From Arenibacter certesii DSM 19833 (GTDB lineage Bacteria; Bacteroidota; Bacteroidia; Flavobacteriales; Flavobacteriaceae): 64,000 nucleotides of DNA. Location of the stretch: NCBI RefSeq assembly GCF_000429545.1, contig NZ_AUCB01000028.1, forward strand, positions 1 to 64,000. The letters are read 5' to 3'. Below are positions 28,439 through 38,077 of the stretch, piece by piece. Numbering within the stretch: the stretch's first letter is position 1; each line of letters begins with the position of its first letter. The translations under genes and the position numbers were made by a program. The notes beneath the pieces were generated by a model, which did not search any database, was not told the origin of the DNA, and worked only from the letters and a program-made list of their open reading frames with translations.

Positions 28439-29035
28439 CTAAATCTTTTGCTTCAAGTCTATTCCAAAAAGTAATAGGAAGACCCCATTGATTTTAGGGT
28501 CCAGGGTCTTGCGTAAAATGGAAAATGCTTTTGTAATATGACCTTCAACAGTTTTTGTGGAAATATTTAAATGCTCCGCAATTTCAATATTCGTAAGACC
28601 TTCCTGCTTGCTTAATATAAACGACTGTTTGCATTTAGGTGGAAGATTCTCAATTTCAATTTTCACCTGAGAAATTAATCTTTCCATGGAATTTCCCGAA
28701 TCTTCCTGTACAAATACGACCAAGGTGTCAATATGTAGTTTTTCCAAGGAAAAAACAGGCCTATTCCTTCTGTAATAATCAATAAACCCGTTGTACACCG
28801 ATTTGTACAAATAATTCTTGAGGTCAACATCCTCCTTTAACTTTTTGCGCTTTTTCCAAATTTTAATAAAAACGTTTTGAACGATATCCTCAGATAAATC
28901 ACTATCGCCTATAAGTCCGAAAGCATAAGTACATAGCCTTTGGTGGTAGGTCTCTACCAAATGGGTATACGCTTGTGAGTCCCCATTTTTCAACCCTGTA
29001 ATAAAGGTAATCTCGTTAATATAATCAATTTTCAT
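28439..29035 (-). CDS. ECF-type RNA polymerase sigma factor (1)
   Basis: 198 residues from the ATG at 29035 (MKIDYINEITFITGLKNGD); the longer frame from 29074 adds 13 residues unlike the family. Region 2 is at about residues 25-90 (LVETYHQRLCTYAFGLIGD, DIVQNVFIKIWKKRKKL). Region 4 has LPPKCKQSFILSKQEGLTNIEIAEHLNISTKT-type residues, and the C-terminus ends in a hydrophobic tail typical of Bacteroidota glycan-responsive sigmas. Its anti-sigma FecR gene is divergent rather than downstream, which is uncommon. It should activate the adjacent susC2. Confidence 0.9.
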   Translation of the reverse strand: MKIDYINEITFITGLKNGDSQAYTHLVETYHQRLCTYAFGLIGDSDLSEDIVQNVFIKIWKKRKKLKEDVDLKNYLYKSVYNGFIDYYRRNRPVFSLEKLHIDTLVVFVQEDSGNSMERLISQVKIEIENLPPKCKQSFILSKQEGLTNIEIAEHLNISTKTVEGHITKAFSILRKTLDPKINGVFLLLFGIDLKQKI

Positions 29036-29148
29036 AATGAGAAATTTACAGTAATTGTGACGAATATTTGACAAATAATAAAAATAATTAACACAAAAGC
29101 AAGGGTTGTGTGAAATTATTGCGTTTTAAATATGGAATTGAATGTATG

Positions 29149-30327
29149 ATGTCTAAAAAAATTCAAAATATAATCACGAAATACTTCACCAAACAAGCGT
29201 CCCTTTCTGAGCTGGACTTGCTTTCACAGTGGATTGAGAATCCTTCTAATAAGGAGGAGTTTATTAAATATGTTAAAATCAATTTTGCAATCAATGTTAA
29301 CATGAAAAAGTTTGGTACGGAGGATTCCAAAAAACAGCTATTAAAATTCATTGAACTGGAAAAGAAGGGCCGTATCAAGCGAATAACCCTTAACTACGTT
29401 AAATATGCTGCAGTAGTCTTAGTGTTTTTAGGTACTGGATATATTCTAAAAAATCGAATCCTGGATAATCCATCTGGTGTAATAAATGAGAAAACAGAGA
29501 CACCAGTAACAATTAACAATATAATTGAAGTTGGAACGGACAAGGCTATTCTAACTTTAGAAGACGGATCAAATATAGATTTGGAAAAAGGAAAAACAAT
29601 ACGCACAAAAAGCGTACAAAGCAATGGTGAAGAATTGATATACGATTCTTCCCATTCAGAAAATGCCGAAATAGCCTATAATTTTTTGACAATTCCTAGA
29701 GGAGGTCAATTTCATATAAAACTGTCAGATGGAACTTTGGTGTGGCTTAATTCGGAAAGTCGTTTGAAGTATCCCGTGGCCTTCAAAGAAGGGGAAACAA
29801 GAGAAGTAGAGCTGGTCTATGGTGAAGCATATTTTGAGGTATCCCCAAGTACATTACATGATGGGGCAACTTTTAAGGTTTTGAACACATCCCAAGTTAT
29901 AGAAGTGCTGGGAACAGAGTTTAATCTAAAAGCATATAGAGACGAAACCAATGTTTATACTACATTGGTCAAAGGTAAAGTTGTAATAAATACCCCTACC
30001 ACAAAGAAAGTACTTGCGCCAAACCAACAGTCTACTTTGGACATAAACGATAATAGTATTATCGTTAAACCTGCAAATGTCAATGATGAAATTTCTTGGA
30101 AAAAGGGTCTCTTTAGTTTTAAGAGTAAGTCCCTAGAGGAGATAGCTAAGGTGCTTTCGCGATGGTATGATGTTGACATATTATTTTCAAGTCCTGAACT
30201 TAAAACTGTGAAATTTAATGGTGTATTAAGGAAGGACGAAAGTATTGAGGAAATATTAAACAATATTTTAACCACTAATTATATTAAAGCCTTTGAGATA
30301 AAAGACAAAAGAATTATGCTTAAATAA
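29149..30327 (+). CDS. FecR-type anti-sigma factor (1)
   Basis: 392 residues from the ATG at 29149 (SKKIQNIITKYFTKQAS); in-frame starts also exist at 29110 and 29146. A cytoplasmic sigma-binding helix region is followed by one membrane span (YAAVVLVFLGTGYIL). The periplasmic FecR domain includes LTIPRGGQFHIKLSDGTLVW and GEAYFEV. The C-terminal DUF4974-type domain (LFSFKSKSLEEIAKVLSRWY) docks with the STN domain of SusC2. It transmits the signal of bound glycan from the outer membrane to the sigma factor. Confidence 0.92.
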   Translation: MSKKIQNIITKYFTKQASLSELDLLSQWIENPSNKEEFIKYVKINFAINVNMKKFGTEDSKKQLLKFIELEKKGRIKRITLNYVKYAAVVLVFLGTGYILKNRILDNPSGVINEKTETPVTINNIIEVGTDKAILTLEDGSNIDLEKGKTIRTKSVQSNGEELIYDSSHSENAEIAYNFLTIPRGGQFHIKLSDGTLVWLNSESRLKYPVAFKEGETREVELVYGEAYFEVSPSTLHDGATFKVLNTSQVIEVLGTEFNLKAYRDETNVYTTLVKGKVVINTPTTKKVLAPNQQSTLDINDNSIIVKPANVNDEISWKKGLFSFKSKSLEEIAKVLSRWYDVDILFSSPELKTVKFNGVLRKDESIEEILNNILTTNYIKAFEIKDKRIMLK

Positions 30328-30329
30328 AG

Positions 30330-30379
30330 AAAGGGAATAAAGTTATACCTGGACAGTACTGTGCTTTAATCCCCTTTTT
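30330..30379 (+). terminator. hairpin between fecR1 and susC2
   Basis: Arms 30330-30342 (AAAGGGAATAAAG) and 30364-30377 pair imperfectly, and the right arm ends in a T-run. It separates regulator from receptor transcription and may act as an attenuator or terminator. Confidence 0.6.
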
Positions 30380-30423
30380 GAATCAATTGATTAATAATGT
30401 TTAACCAACCAAAATTCAAATTT

Positions 30424-33400
30424 ATGAAAATTAAATTTATTAACATTCTTTTCCGCCAGCGGAAAGGGTTACTACTGTTCGCCATGAGAGTATTTATATT
30501 CTTACTTTGCACCACAACCTTTGGATTCACTACGGGTGAAATTTTCTCGCAGAACACTAAAATCCATATTGATAAGGATCAAGTCGTATCTATTGATGAT
30601 GTCTTTGACATGTTAAGGGAGCAGACCGAATACACTTTTATATATCAAGAAGATTTATTTAAAGACGTGCCTAAAGTTCAACTAAAAAAGGGTTTTATTC
30701 GAGCTAATAGATTATTGGAAACTTGTTTTGCTGGAAAGGACTTTAAGTTAGATCTTAAGAGTAATAAAATAGTGATTATTGCAACCGGAGGTCCGTCAAG
30801 CACGGAACAGCAAACCTTAATTATTTCAGGAACGGTTTCGGATACAGACGGTCAACCATTACCTGGTGCCAGTATAGTTGAAAAGGGGACAAGTCATGGC
30901 ACACAATCCGACTTTGATGGTAAGTTTTCAATAGAAGTAGCAAGTGAAAATGCAACATTAGTTGTTTCTTATTTAGGATTTGCCTCAAAAGAAGTTCCCG
31001 TAGATGGACAGACTGTTATTGCAGTGAGTTTGGCAGAAGATGCGGCTGGGTTAGAAGAAGTAATCGTTGTGGGGTACGGCTCCATGAAACAGAAGGATCT
31101 TACAGGTTCTGTAGTTAGTATCTCGGAGAAAGAACTTAAAGATTTGCCCAATCCTAATATAATGGATAAGGTCCAGGGGAGACTACCTGGTTTAACGATA
31201 GTTAATTCCAATGCGGCACCAGGATCAGATCCGCAAATTCTTATAAGAGGAACAAACTCACTTCAAGCCAGTAATTTTCCTTTAATAGTTTTGGATGGTA
31301 TCCCTTATGCCGGGAGTCTAAGTAGTATTACACCAAGTGATGTAGAATCTATGAGTGTTTTAAAAGATGCTTCGGCGACCGCTATTTACGGATCCAGAGG
31401 ATCTAACGGTGTTATTCTTGTGACTACAAAAAAAGGAAGGAAAGGGTTAAAACCATCCATAACACTTGATTCAAGAGTGTCCTTTAATTCGACGCTTAAT
31501 AAATTGGATGTTTTAGATGCTGAACAGTATGTTGAGTACAAAGGATTTTTTGGTGAAGTAACGGGATTTCCATTACAACCATCTGAAATTGCGAATCTTG
31601 AAGCAGGTAGTGTATCTGATTGGCAAGATATAACCACACGTACCGCGATTCAGAGGGACAACACTTTGAGTATTAGAGGGGGCGGCGAAGCGATGAGTTA
31701 TTTTGCTTCAGCGTCAAAACTAGATCAAGAGGGAATAGTTAAAGGAAGCGAATATAACCGAACTTCTATTAGACTGAATGGTGATTACAAAATAAACGAT
31801 TGGATGGACATTGGTACACAAGTAATGTTTTCAGAAGAAGATTGGGGGGATACACCAGATCTAAGTCAAAATCTAGCAACGCTACTAAGTCCACTAGGAA
31901 AACCTTATAACGATGATGGAACAAACACGCTTTACCCAGTGCCTGAGGATCAATTTTTTGAAAATCCGCTCGATATTTTAAATAACTACAGAAAACAGGT
32001 GAGAAGAAGATTGCAAAGCAATTTCTATGCACTAATTGATTTACCTTACGTAGATGGCTTGTCTTACAGGTTAAACTATGGACGGTTGGAGCAACGTACC
32101 GATACAGATGCTTTTAACCCTTCTACCACGTTGGCAGGGGTTGGTGGCGGAAGTGCAAGTAGAGCGTATTCTACATCTATAGATTATACAGTTGAAAATT
32201 TATTGTTATATAATCGAACCTTTGGCGATCACGTTATAGATGCTACAGCACTTTATAGTTTCCAAGAAGCTACTAATGACAATAGCTCGCTTTCGGATAG
32301 TGGATTTGTTACAGATGCTCTAACATTTTATGGTGTGGGATCCGGGGAAAATACCACTAACGTTAGTGCTAGTTTTTCTAAAAGGAATTTAGTATCTCAA
32401 ATGGGACGTCTAAATTACGGATATCAAGGCAAGTACAATGCTACTTATACAGTTAGACGAGATGGTAGTTCTGTTTTTGGGGCAAATAACAAATGGGCCA
32501 CATTTCATTCTGGAGCCTTAACTTGGACCGTATCAGAGGAAAACTTCCTTCAGCATGCAGATTGGTTGGATTACTTGAAGTTAAAAATGTCTTTTGGAAT
32601 GAGTGGAAATCAAGCGATATCACCATACCAAACTGGTACAAGAGTACGCCGTGGAAGTGGATATTATTTTGATAACTCGGTAACCTCATTTACTGCTTCA
32701 AATTTGGCAAACCCCAATTTGAGATGGGAATCCACAGAATCCTGGAACTTCGGCCTGGAATTTAATTTACTTAAAAACAGGATTATAGGTAGTATTGACC
32801 TATATAAAACAACATCGAATGACCTTTTGCGCAACAAATCTTTAAATATAACACAAGGATATTCCTCTGTTATATCAAACATTGGTTCACTGGAAAACAA
32901 AGGGATAGAAGTTTCTCTTAATGGGGTTTTAATTGATAAAACCGATTTTAGTTGGGATGCAACAATTGGTTTTTTTAAGAATAAAAACCGAATTTTAGTT
33001 CTTGATGGAAAAGAACAAGACTTACTAAGCGACAACTTATTTATTGGAGAAGATATAAGTGTGATTTTTGGTTACGAATATGGTGGGGTTTATGCCGATC
33101 AAGAAAAAATTGATTCTTCTCACCAACCTAATGCAAAGCCGGGTGATGCTATTATTGTAGATGTAGATGGCGATGGGGCTATTACTCCAAACGACAGAAA
33201 AATAGTAGGTAGAAGTTCGCCTGATTGGACAATGGGAATAACAAATTCACTTACTTATAAGAACTTTCAACTTTCTGCACATATATATGTTCTGGAAGGA
33301 CAAAGAGAAGTAAACAATTTTGTTAATTCACGTTTTTGGGGCGAAGGTAGATTTAATTACCCTGACATTGATTTTTGGACACCAAATAATACGGATGCTA

Positions 33401-33675
33401 AATACCCAAGACCTGTTTTTGTTGATGATAGAACAAGGATATTGGAGGATAGGGATTATGTGCGCTTGAAGAATATTACTTTGGGTTATACCTTTAGTAA
33501 GCCTGTTTTAGATAGAATTGGCCTAAGTAATTTTAGACTCTATATTGCTGGGAACAATTTAATTACGATTACAGATTGGTCCGGGAAGGATCCTGAAACG
33601 TTAGTTGACGGAGGTAATCTTGGGGAATACCCATCAGCCAAATCCTTTGTTTTAGGAGCTAGTATTGGCTTGTAA
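30424..33675 (+). CDS. SusC-type TonB-dependent receptor with STN domain (pair 2)
   Basis: 1,083 residues from the ATG at 30424; a start at 30397 would add nine. After the signal sequence comes an STN domain (KIHIDKDQVVSIDDVFDMLR to SNKIVIIA), which contacts FecR. A carboxypeptidase-D-like domain follows (GQPLPGASIVEKGTSHGTQ), then EEVIVVGYGSM, a plug (ILIRGTNSLQASNFPLIVLD, MSVLKDASATAIYGSRGSNG) and a barrel ending FVLGASIGL. It imports oligosaccharide and senses it. Its SusD partner lies 30 bp downstream. Confidence 0.95.
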   Translation: MKIKFINILFRQRKGLLLFAMRVFIFLLCTTTFGFTTGEIFSQNTKIHIDKDQVVSIDDVFDMLREQTEYTFIYQEDLFKDVPKVQLKKGFIRANRLLETCFAGKDFKLDLKSNKIVIIATGGPSSTEQQTLIISGTVSDTDGQPLPGASIVEKGTSHGTQSDFDGKFSIEVASENATLVVSYLGFASKEVPVDGQTVIAVSLAEDAAGLEEVIVVGYGSMKQKDLTGSVVSISEKELKDLPNPNIMDKVQGRLPGLTIVNSNAAPGSDPQILIRGTNSLQASNFPLIVLDGIPYAGSLSSITPSDVESMSVLKDASATAIYGSRGSNGVILVTTKKGRKGLKPSITLDSRVSFNSTLNKLDVLDAEQYVEYKGFFGEVTGFPLQPSEIANLEAGSVSDWQDITTRTAIQRDNTLSIRGGGEAMSYFASASKLDQEGIVKGSEYNRTSIRLNGDYKINDWMDIGTQVMFSEEDWGDTPDLSQNLATLLSPLGKPYNDDGTNTLYPVPEDQFFENPLDILNNYRKQVRRRLQSNFYALIDLPYVDGLSYRLNYGRLEQRTDTDAFNPSTTLAGVGGGSASRAYSTSIDYTVENLLLYNRTFGDHVIDATALYSFQEATNDNSSLSDSGFVTDALTFYGVGSGENTTNVSASFSKRNLVSQMGRLNYGYQGKYNATYTVRRDGSSVFGANNKWATFHSGALTWTVSEENFLQHADWLDYLKLKMSFGMSGNQAISPYQTGTRVRRGSGYYFDNSVTSFTASNLANPNLRWESTESWNFGLEFNLLKNRIIGSIDLYKTTSNDLLRNKSLNITQGYSSVISNIGSLENKGIEVSLNGVLIDKTDFSWDATIGFFKNKNRILVLDGKEQDLLSDNLFIGEDISVIFGYEYGGVYADQEKIDSSHQPNAKPGDAIIVDVDGDGAITPNDRKIVGRSSPDWTMGITNSLTYKNFQLSAHIYVLEGQREVNNFVNSRFWGEGRFNYPDIDFWTPNNTDAKYPRPVFVDDRTRILEDRDYVRLKNITLGYTFSKPVLDRIGLSNFRLYIAGNNLITITDWSGKDPETLVDGGNLGEYPSAKSFVLGASIGL

Positions 33676-33705
33676 TCTACTATAAAACATTAAAAATTTT
33701 AAAAC

Positions 33706-35310
33706 ATGAAAATATTACAAAACATTTCACTTAGAGTGATTTTTACGGTGATGCTAATTGGCGCTTTTTCGTCATGTAGTGAAGATGAATTAAATGAACT
33801 TCCAAAGGATTCTCTCGCGGTTGAAAATCTATATGTAAGTACTGATGGTTTTTTGGCGGCACTTAATGACATGTACCATGTTATTAGGAGGGAATATAAT
33901 TTTTATTATTCTGCTCAACTACAGGGAACTGATTTAGGATGGTCAAACTTCCCAGAACCAAGGTCACAGAAATTTTTAGATTATGGAGATAATTTAAATG
34001 CAGAAGACGAATTCTCACTAGAATATTATCGTAGATCTTATGGCGCAATTGCACAACTTAATCTAATAATTCAAGAAGCAGAGAAAGAAGATATAGAATG
34101 GGATTCTCCAGAAGATAAAGTAAAAGTTATAGCAGAAGCACGTTTTTTTAGAGCATATCATCATAATAAGATGTCAAGCTTATATGGGGATGCAATTATT
34201 GTAGAGGAGTATTATACGGTTCCTAAATTTGATTTTGTTAGATCACCAAAGAAACAAGTGTTACAAAGTGTTAAAGAAGATTTAATTTTCGCATCTGCCA
34301 ATTTACCATGTGATGTGGCCTCATTGCCCTCTGGGAGATTAAGTTGTTGGGCTGCTAAACATTTACTTTCAGAAGTGTATATAGGTCTTGGAGAGTATGA
34401 CTTGGCTGCGACCACTGCTAATGATATTATTAACAATAGTCCGCACAAATTAATGAAAACACGTTTCGGCCCAGAGGTCGATAACCCGAAAGGGGATGTT
34501 TTTCGCGATCTTTTCAGAGAAGGTAACATTGATTATAATGATGGAAACCTAGAAACGATTTGGGTTATGGAGCAACAATATCAAGAACCTGGTGGGACTG
34601 GGGGTATGTGGGCTAGAAGACAGATACAAGCTTTTTCATCTAATTTTCTTGGTATTACCGTAGCGGATTCAACTGGTGGTCGTGGTGTAGGTCGTATAAC
34701 GCCCACTCAGGCTTTTCTTGATTTGTATGAACCCAACGATATAAGAGGTCAGGAGAGTAATTTTAAAAGAACGTGGTATTATAACGATATTGATAATCTG
34801 CCTCCGGGGGTTAATTATGGGGATAAAGTAGTTTATGACGAAACTGATCCTTGGTTAAAAAATACCGTTTTTTATCCTTCGTGCACTAAATGGGATTTTG
34901 GTGTAATTGGTAGAGGTGGATCTTGGACTCATATAGATGCGGATAAGGATTTTCCCAAATACAGGTTGTCAGAAACCTATCTTTTGTTGGCTGAAGCTCA
35001 ACATCTAGCGGGTAATAATGAAGAGGCGAAAAATGCATTAAATGAAGTTCGATTAAGAGCTGGTGCCTCCGCTATTACCGCTGGAGATGTGGATATGGAC
35101 TTTATTTTGGATGAGCGGGCTAGGGAACTTTATGCTGAAGAAGATCGAAGATTGACTTTATATAGAACAGGAATGTTTGTTGACAGGGTAAAAGCCATGA
35201 ACCCTCAGGCAGCACCTGGTGTTTCGGAAAAACATGCATTATTTCCAATTCCACAAATTGTAATCGATACGAATGTGGATGCTGAAATTGCACAAAATCC
35301 TGGATACTGA
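33706..35310 (+). CDS. SusD/RagB-family glycan-binding lipoprotein (pair 2)
   Basis: 534 residues. The signal peptide ends GAFSSC. SusD features: DELNELPKDSLAVENLYVS, AEARFFRAYHHNKMSSLYGD, YRLSETYLLLAEAQHLAGN, LNEVRLRAGAS and LDERARELYAEEDRRLTLYR. The end reads FPIPQIVIDTN...NPGY, as in the family. It forms the lid of SusC2. The sequence is well diverged from the other two SusD proteins here, so the three pairs probably bind different fragments. Confidence 0.95.
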   Translation: MKILQNISLRVIFTVMLIGAFSSCSEDELNELPKDSLAVENLYVSTDGFLAALNDMYHVIRREYNFYYSAQLQGTDLGWSNFPEPRSQKFLDYGDNLNAEDEFSLEYYRRSYGAIAQLNLIIQEAEKEDIEWDSPEDKVKVIAEARFFRAYHHNKMSSLYGDAIIVEEYYTVPKFDFVRSPKKQVLQSVKEDLIFASANLPCDVASLPSGRLSCWAAKHLLSEVYIGLGEYDLAATTANDIINNSPHKLMKTRFGPEVDNPKGDVFRDLFREGNIDYNDGNLETIWVMEQQYQEPGGTGGMWARRQIQAFSSNFLGITVADSTGGRGVGRITPTQAFLDLYEPNDIRGQESNFKRTWYYNDIDNLPPGVNYGDKVVYDETDPWLKNTVFYPSCTKWDFGVIGRGGSWTHIDADKDFPKYRLSETYLLLAEAQHLAGNNEEAKNALNEVRLRAGASAITAGDVDMDFILDERARELYAEEDRRLTLYRTGMFVDRVKAMNPQAAPGVSEKHALFPIPQIVIDTNVDAEIAQNPGY

Positions 35311-35365
35311 TAATACTATTTTTCAAGCCAAAAATTGTTAGGTGAGTAAGTTAGTTGGTTGAAAA

Positions 35366-35396
35366 ACATACCCTGTAGTTTTGCAGGGTGTGTTTT
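35366..35396 (+). terminator. rho-independent terminator after susD2
   Basis: ACAtACCCTG pairs with CAGGGTgTGT around an 8-nt loop, and TTTT follows. It lies 56 bp past the SusD stop. Confidence 0.7.
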
Positions 35397-35628
35397 AATT
35401 ACATATGCCTTAGCATATTCGAAAATATTCCAGATCAGGTTAAGAATCATAGTCACAATTGGATGCCCTTGCATAGTACCTAGCAGGTAGACCAGCCAAG
35501 TAGGTTATATAGAATAACCAAAACCCATTATTTTGATTTATCGCGCATAAAAATATTTTAAAAAAATAGTTTTTGTAGACACATCATATTTGTAATGCCA
35601 ATGGGCATTTAACATAAATATTTATAGT
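35397..35628. promoter_or_regulatory. upstream region of the degradation operon with AT palindrome
   Basis: Non-coding. The perfect 12-bp palindrome ATAAATATTTAT at 35614-35625 lies 3 bp before the start codon at 35629. The same palindrome occurs upstream of susC1 (13692-13703). I could not place a convincing TAnnTTTG promoter. Confidence 0.4.
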
Positions 35629-38052
35629 ATGAAAAAAAACAAAAGCCTGTTAATTGGCTTTATAATTAGCTTGTACGGGGCTATTTTTAATATACAATCA
35701 CAATCATTAGTTGATTCCTTTCCCGAAATGTACAATGTAGCTTGGGACTCGCAAAGTAAAGATGCCTCAGGATCTATGCCTATTGGAGGTGGTGATACCG
35801 GTTGTAACGTTTGGGTAGAGGACAATGAGTTGTTGATATACTTACAGCGAAGTGGAATCCACGACGAATTCAACGGTTTTCCAAAATTAGGTCGGGTACG
35901 TTTTTGGACTTCACCAAATATATTTGATGGGTCAACTTCCTTTAAGCAAGAGCTAAGGTTGCAAGATGGTAGCATAGAAATTACTGCTGAACATGCCGTG
36001 CACGGGGATATTAAAATCAAAGTATGGGTAGAAGTACATCGTCCTGTGGTGCATGTTGAAACAATCTCGGGTAAGGAACTAACTTATTATACACAGTATG
36101 AATCTTGGCGTACTGAGCCTCGTGCCTTAGATCCTAAAAGTGTATTGGGTGAACGTTGGGGTTGGTGGGATGTTGAAGGTTGGCGTCACGAGGCCATACT
36201 TGAACCAGACCAATTTAAACAGGAAGATAACGGAATGGCTTTTTACCATATTAATCCAGATGAAAAGTTGACAAGTAAGATGGCCTATGAAAATATGGGA
36301 CTTGGGGATTATTACGGGCAATACCTAGATCCAATTAAAGACTTAGTCTGGGGCGGATGGATTAGCGGTAAAGATTGGGTTTTTAATGGACTACATGAGG
36401 GGAAATACAGATCAACCAAATATAGTGGATGGCGTTATAAAACAAAAAATGCCGCCAAAACCAATGAAGTAGCAATAGTATTGCATACAAGCTATTCTGA
36501 TACTGCTGACAATTGGTTGAAGGAATTAGATGAGAAACGCGAGTTAGCTAAAACAGGAATAAAACAGGCCTGGAAGAAAAATCAGAAATGGTGGGCAGAA
36601 TTTTGGGGTAGATCTCATTTGGTGATCAAATCAGACGATGAAAATAAGAAAGATGCAGCTTGGGAGGTTGGAAGAAACTATAACCTTTTCCGGTTTATGA
36701 CGGCTTGCAATGCCTATGGTGAAAATCCGACGATGTTTAATGGAGGGTTGTTTACTTTTGACCCGGAACTAGTTAAGGGTCAATATTATGCGTATCACCC
36801 TGATTGGAGACGCTGGGGTGGAGGAAACTATACACTGCAGAATCAGCGATGGATTTATTGGCCTATGCTGAAATGGGGGGATACTGAACATATGAAAAAT
36901 CAGTTCAACCATTTCAAACGTGTTCTTGATGTAGCAAAATTGCGTGTTCGTCATTTTTACGGACATGAAGGAGCTCTCTACCCAGAATCTTCTACGATTT
37001 ATGGCTTACCTTTTCCACTGGCGTACGGGTTCGATTCCAGTTATATTCCAAAGAGACAACGTGAAAAATGGATGGATCCGGGAGCTTCAAGAAGTGCATC
37101 CATAAAGAACCACCATACCGGTATTCTCGAACTTTCGTATATGGTTTTGGAATATCATAGGTACACTGGTGAGAATATTACAGAATGGTTGCCCATTGTA
37201 AAAGCAGCTCTTGATTTTTATGACCAACATTACCAAATGCATGCGCGGGTCAATATTGATCAACCGTACGACATAAATGGAAAACTCATTTTATTCCCGA
37301 CCAGTGTTTGTGAACAACATTTTTATGCTACCAACGGTGTCCCAGATGTTTCAGGTTTGCAAGCTATAGTGAATAGCGCTTTGAATCTTCCGGAAGAATG
37401 GTTGAATACCTATTTTGAAGGTAAGGAGGAATTGATAAGACTTAGCAAGACCATTCCTGATATTCATTTAGATGAAATAAATGGAGATATAGTGATTCCC
37501 CCGGCTAAAAGTGTGGCTTATGCAGATATTCATCTGAACAACGAAATTTACCTTAATTACCCCATGTTTCCATTCAATCAGATCAAGTTAGGTGACAAGG
37601 AAATGGACTACGTCCACAATACCTACAAACACTCCGCTGTTTGGCAACCCGTTGAATCTTGGGAGGCTCATGTGAGCTGGACTAATGCCAATGTAGCGTT
37701 TGCCCGTATGGGGATGGTCGAAAAAGCGGAAGAATTTGCATATAAAAAATTGGGAAATGGAGATTACCGTTTCCCGGCATTTTGGGGACCCGGATACGAC
37801 TGGGCGCCAGACCATAATTGGGGCGGTACAGGTGTTGTGGGATTACAGGAAATGTTGATGCAAACTACAGACGATAAAATTGTCCTATTACCTACATGGC
37901 CTAAAAATTGGAATGCAAATTTTAAACTACAAGCCCCAATGAATACTGTAGTTGAGGGTAAAGTTGAAAATGGAAAATTAACTGATTTGAAAGTCACTCC
38001 CGAATCGAGAAGGAAGGATGTGATTTTTTGGAACGAACAACTAAACAAATAA
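35629..38052 (+). CDS. DUF5703-type glycosidase-like protein (2)
   Basis: 807 residues with a Sec signal peptide (SLLIGFIISLYGAIFNIQSQS), so periplasmic or exported rather than acylated. It is collinear with the lipoprotein at 18367: SMPIGGGDTGCNVWVE, YAYHPDWRRWGGGNYTLQNQ, FPAFWGPGYDWAPDHNWGG and LLPTWPKNWNANFKLQAP. A central (alpha/alpha)6 barrel flanked by beta domains is likely, as in GH95. The founding gene of a ten-gene plus-strand operon; activity and linkage unknown. Confidence 0.75.
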   Translation: MKKNKSLLIGFIISLYGAIFNIQSQSLVDSFPEMYNVAWDSQSKDASGSMPIGGGDTGCNVWVEDNELLIYLQRSGIHDEFNGFPKLGRVRFWTSPNIFDGSTSFKQELRLQDGSIEITAEHAVHGDIKIKVWVEVHRPVVHVETISGKELTYYTQYESWRTEPRALDPKSVLGERWGWWDVEGWRHEAILEPDQFKQEDNGMAFYHINPDEKLTSKMAYENMGLGDYYGQYLDPIKDLVWGGWISGKDWVFNGLHEGKYRSTKYSGWRYKTKNAAKTNEVAIVLHTSYSDTADNWLKELDEKRELAKTGIKQAWKKNQKWWAEFWGRSHLVIKSDDENKKDAAWEVGRNYNLFRFMTACNAYGENPTMFNGGLFTFDPELVKGQYYAYHPDWRRWGGGNYTLQNQRWIYWPMLKWGDTEHMKNQFNHFKRVLDVAKLRVRHFYGHEGALYPESSTIYGLPFPLAYGFDSSYIPKRQREKWMDPGASRSASIKNHHTGILELSYMVLEYHRYTGENITEWLPIVKAALDFYDQHYQMHARVNIDQPYDINGKLILFPTSVCEQHFYATNGVPDVSGLQAIVNSALNLPEEWLNTYFEGKEELIRLSKTIPDIHLDEINGDIVIPPAKSVAYADIHLNNEIYLNYPMFPFNQIKLGDKEMDYVHNTYKHSAVWQPVESWEAHVSWTNANVAFARMGMVEKAEEFAYKKLGNGDYRFPAFWGPGYDWAPDHNWGGTGVVGLQEMLMQTTDDKIVLLPTWPKNWNANFKLQAPMNTVVEGKVENGKLTDLKVTPESRRKDVIFWNEQLNK

Positions 38053-38077
38053 GCAAAACATAAAAAACAAACCTATA

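Noticed and set aside
32664-33035. 123-codon minus-strand frame inside susC2
   Set aside because: Antisense shadow of a clearly coding frame; same for long antisense frames in susD, DUF5703 and GH2 genes.
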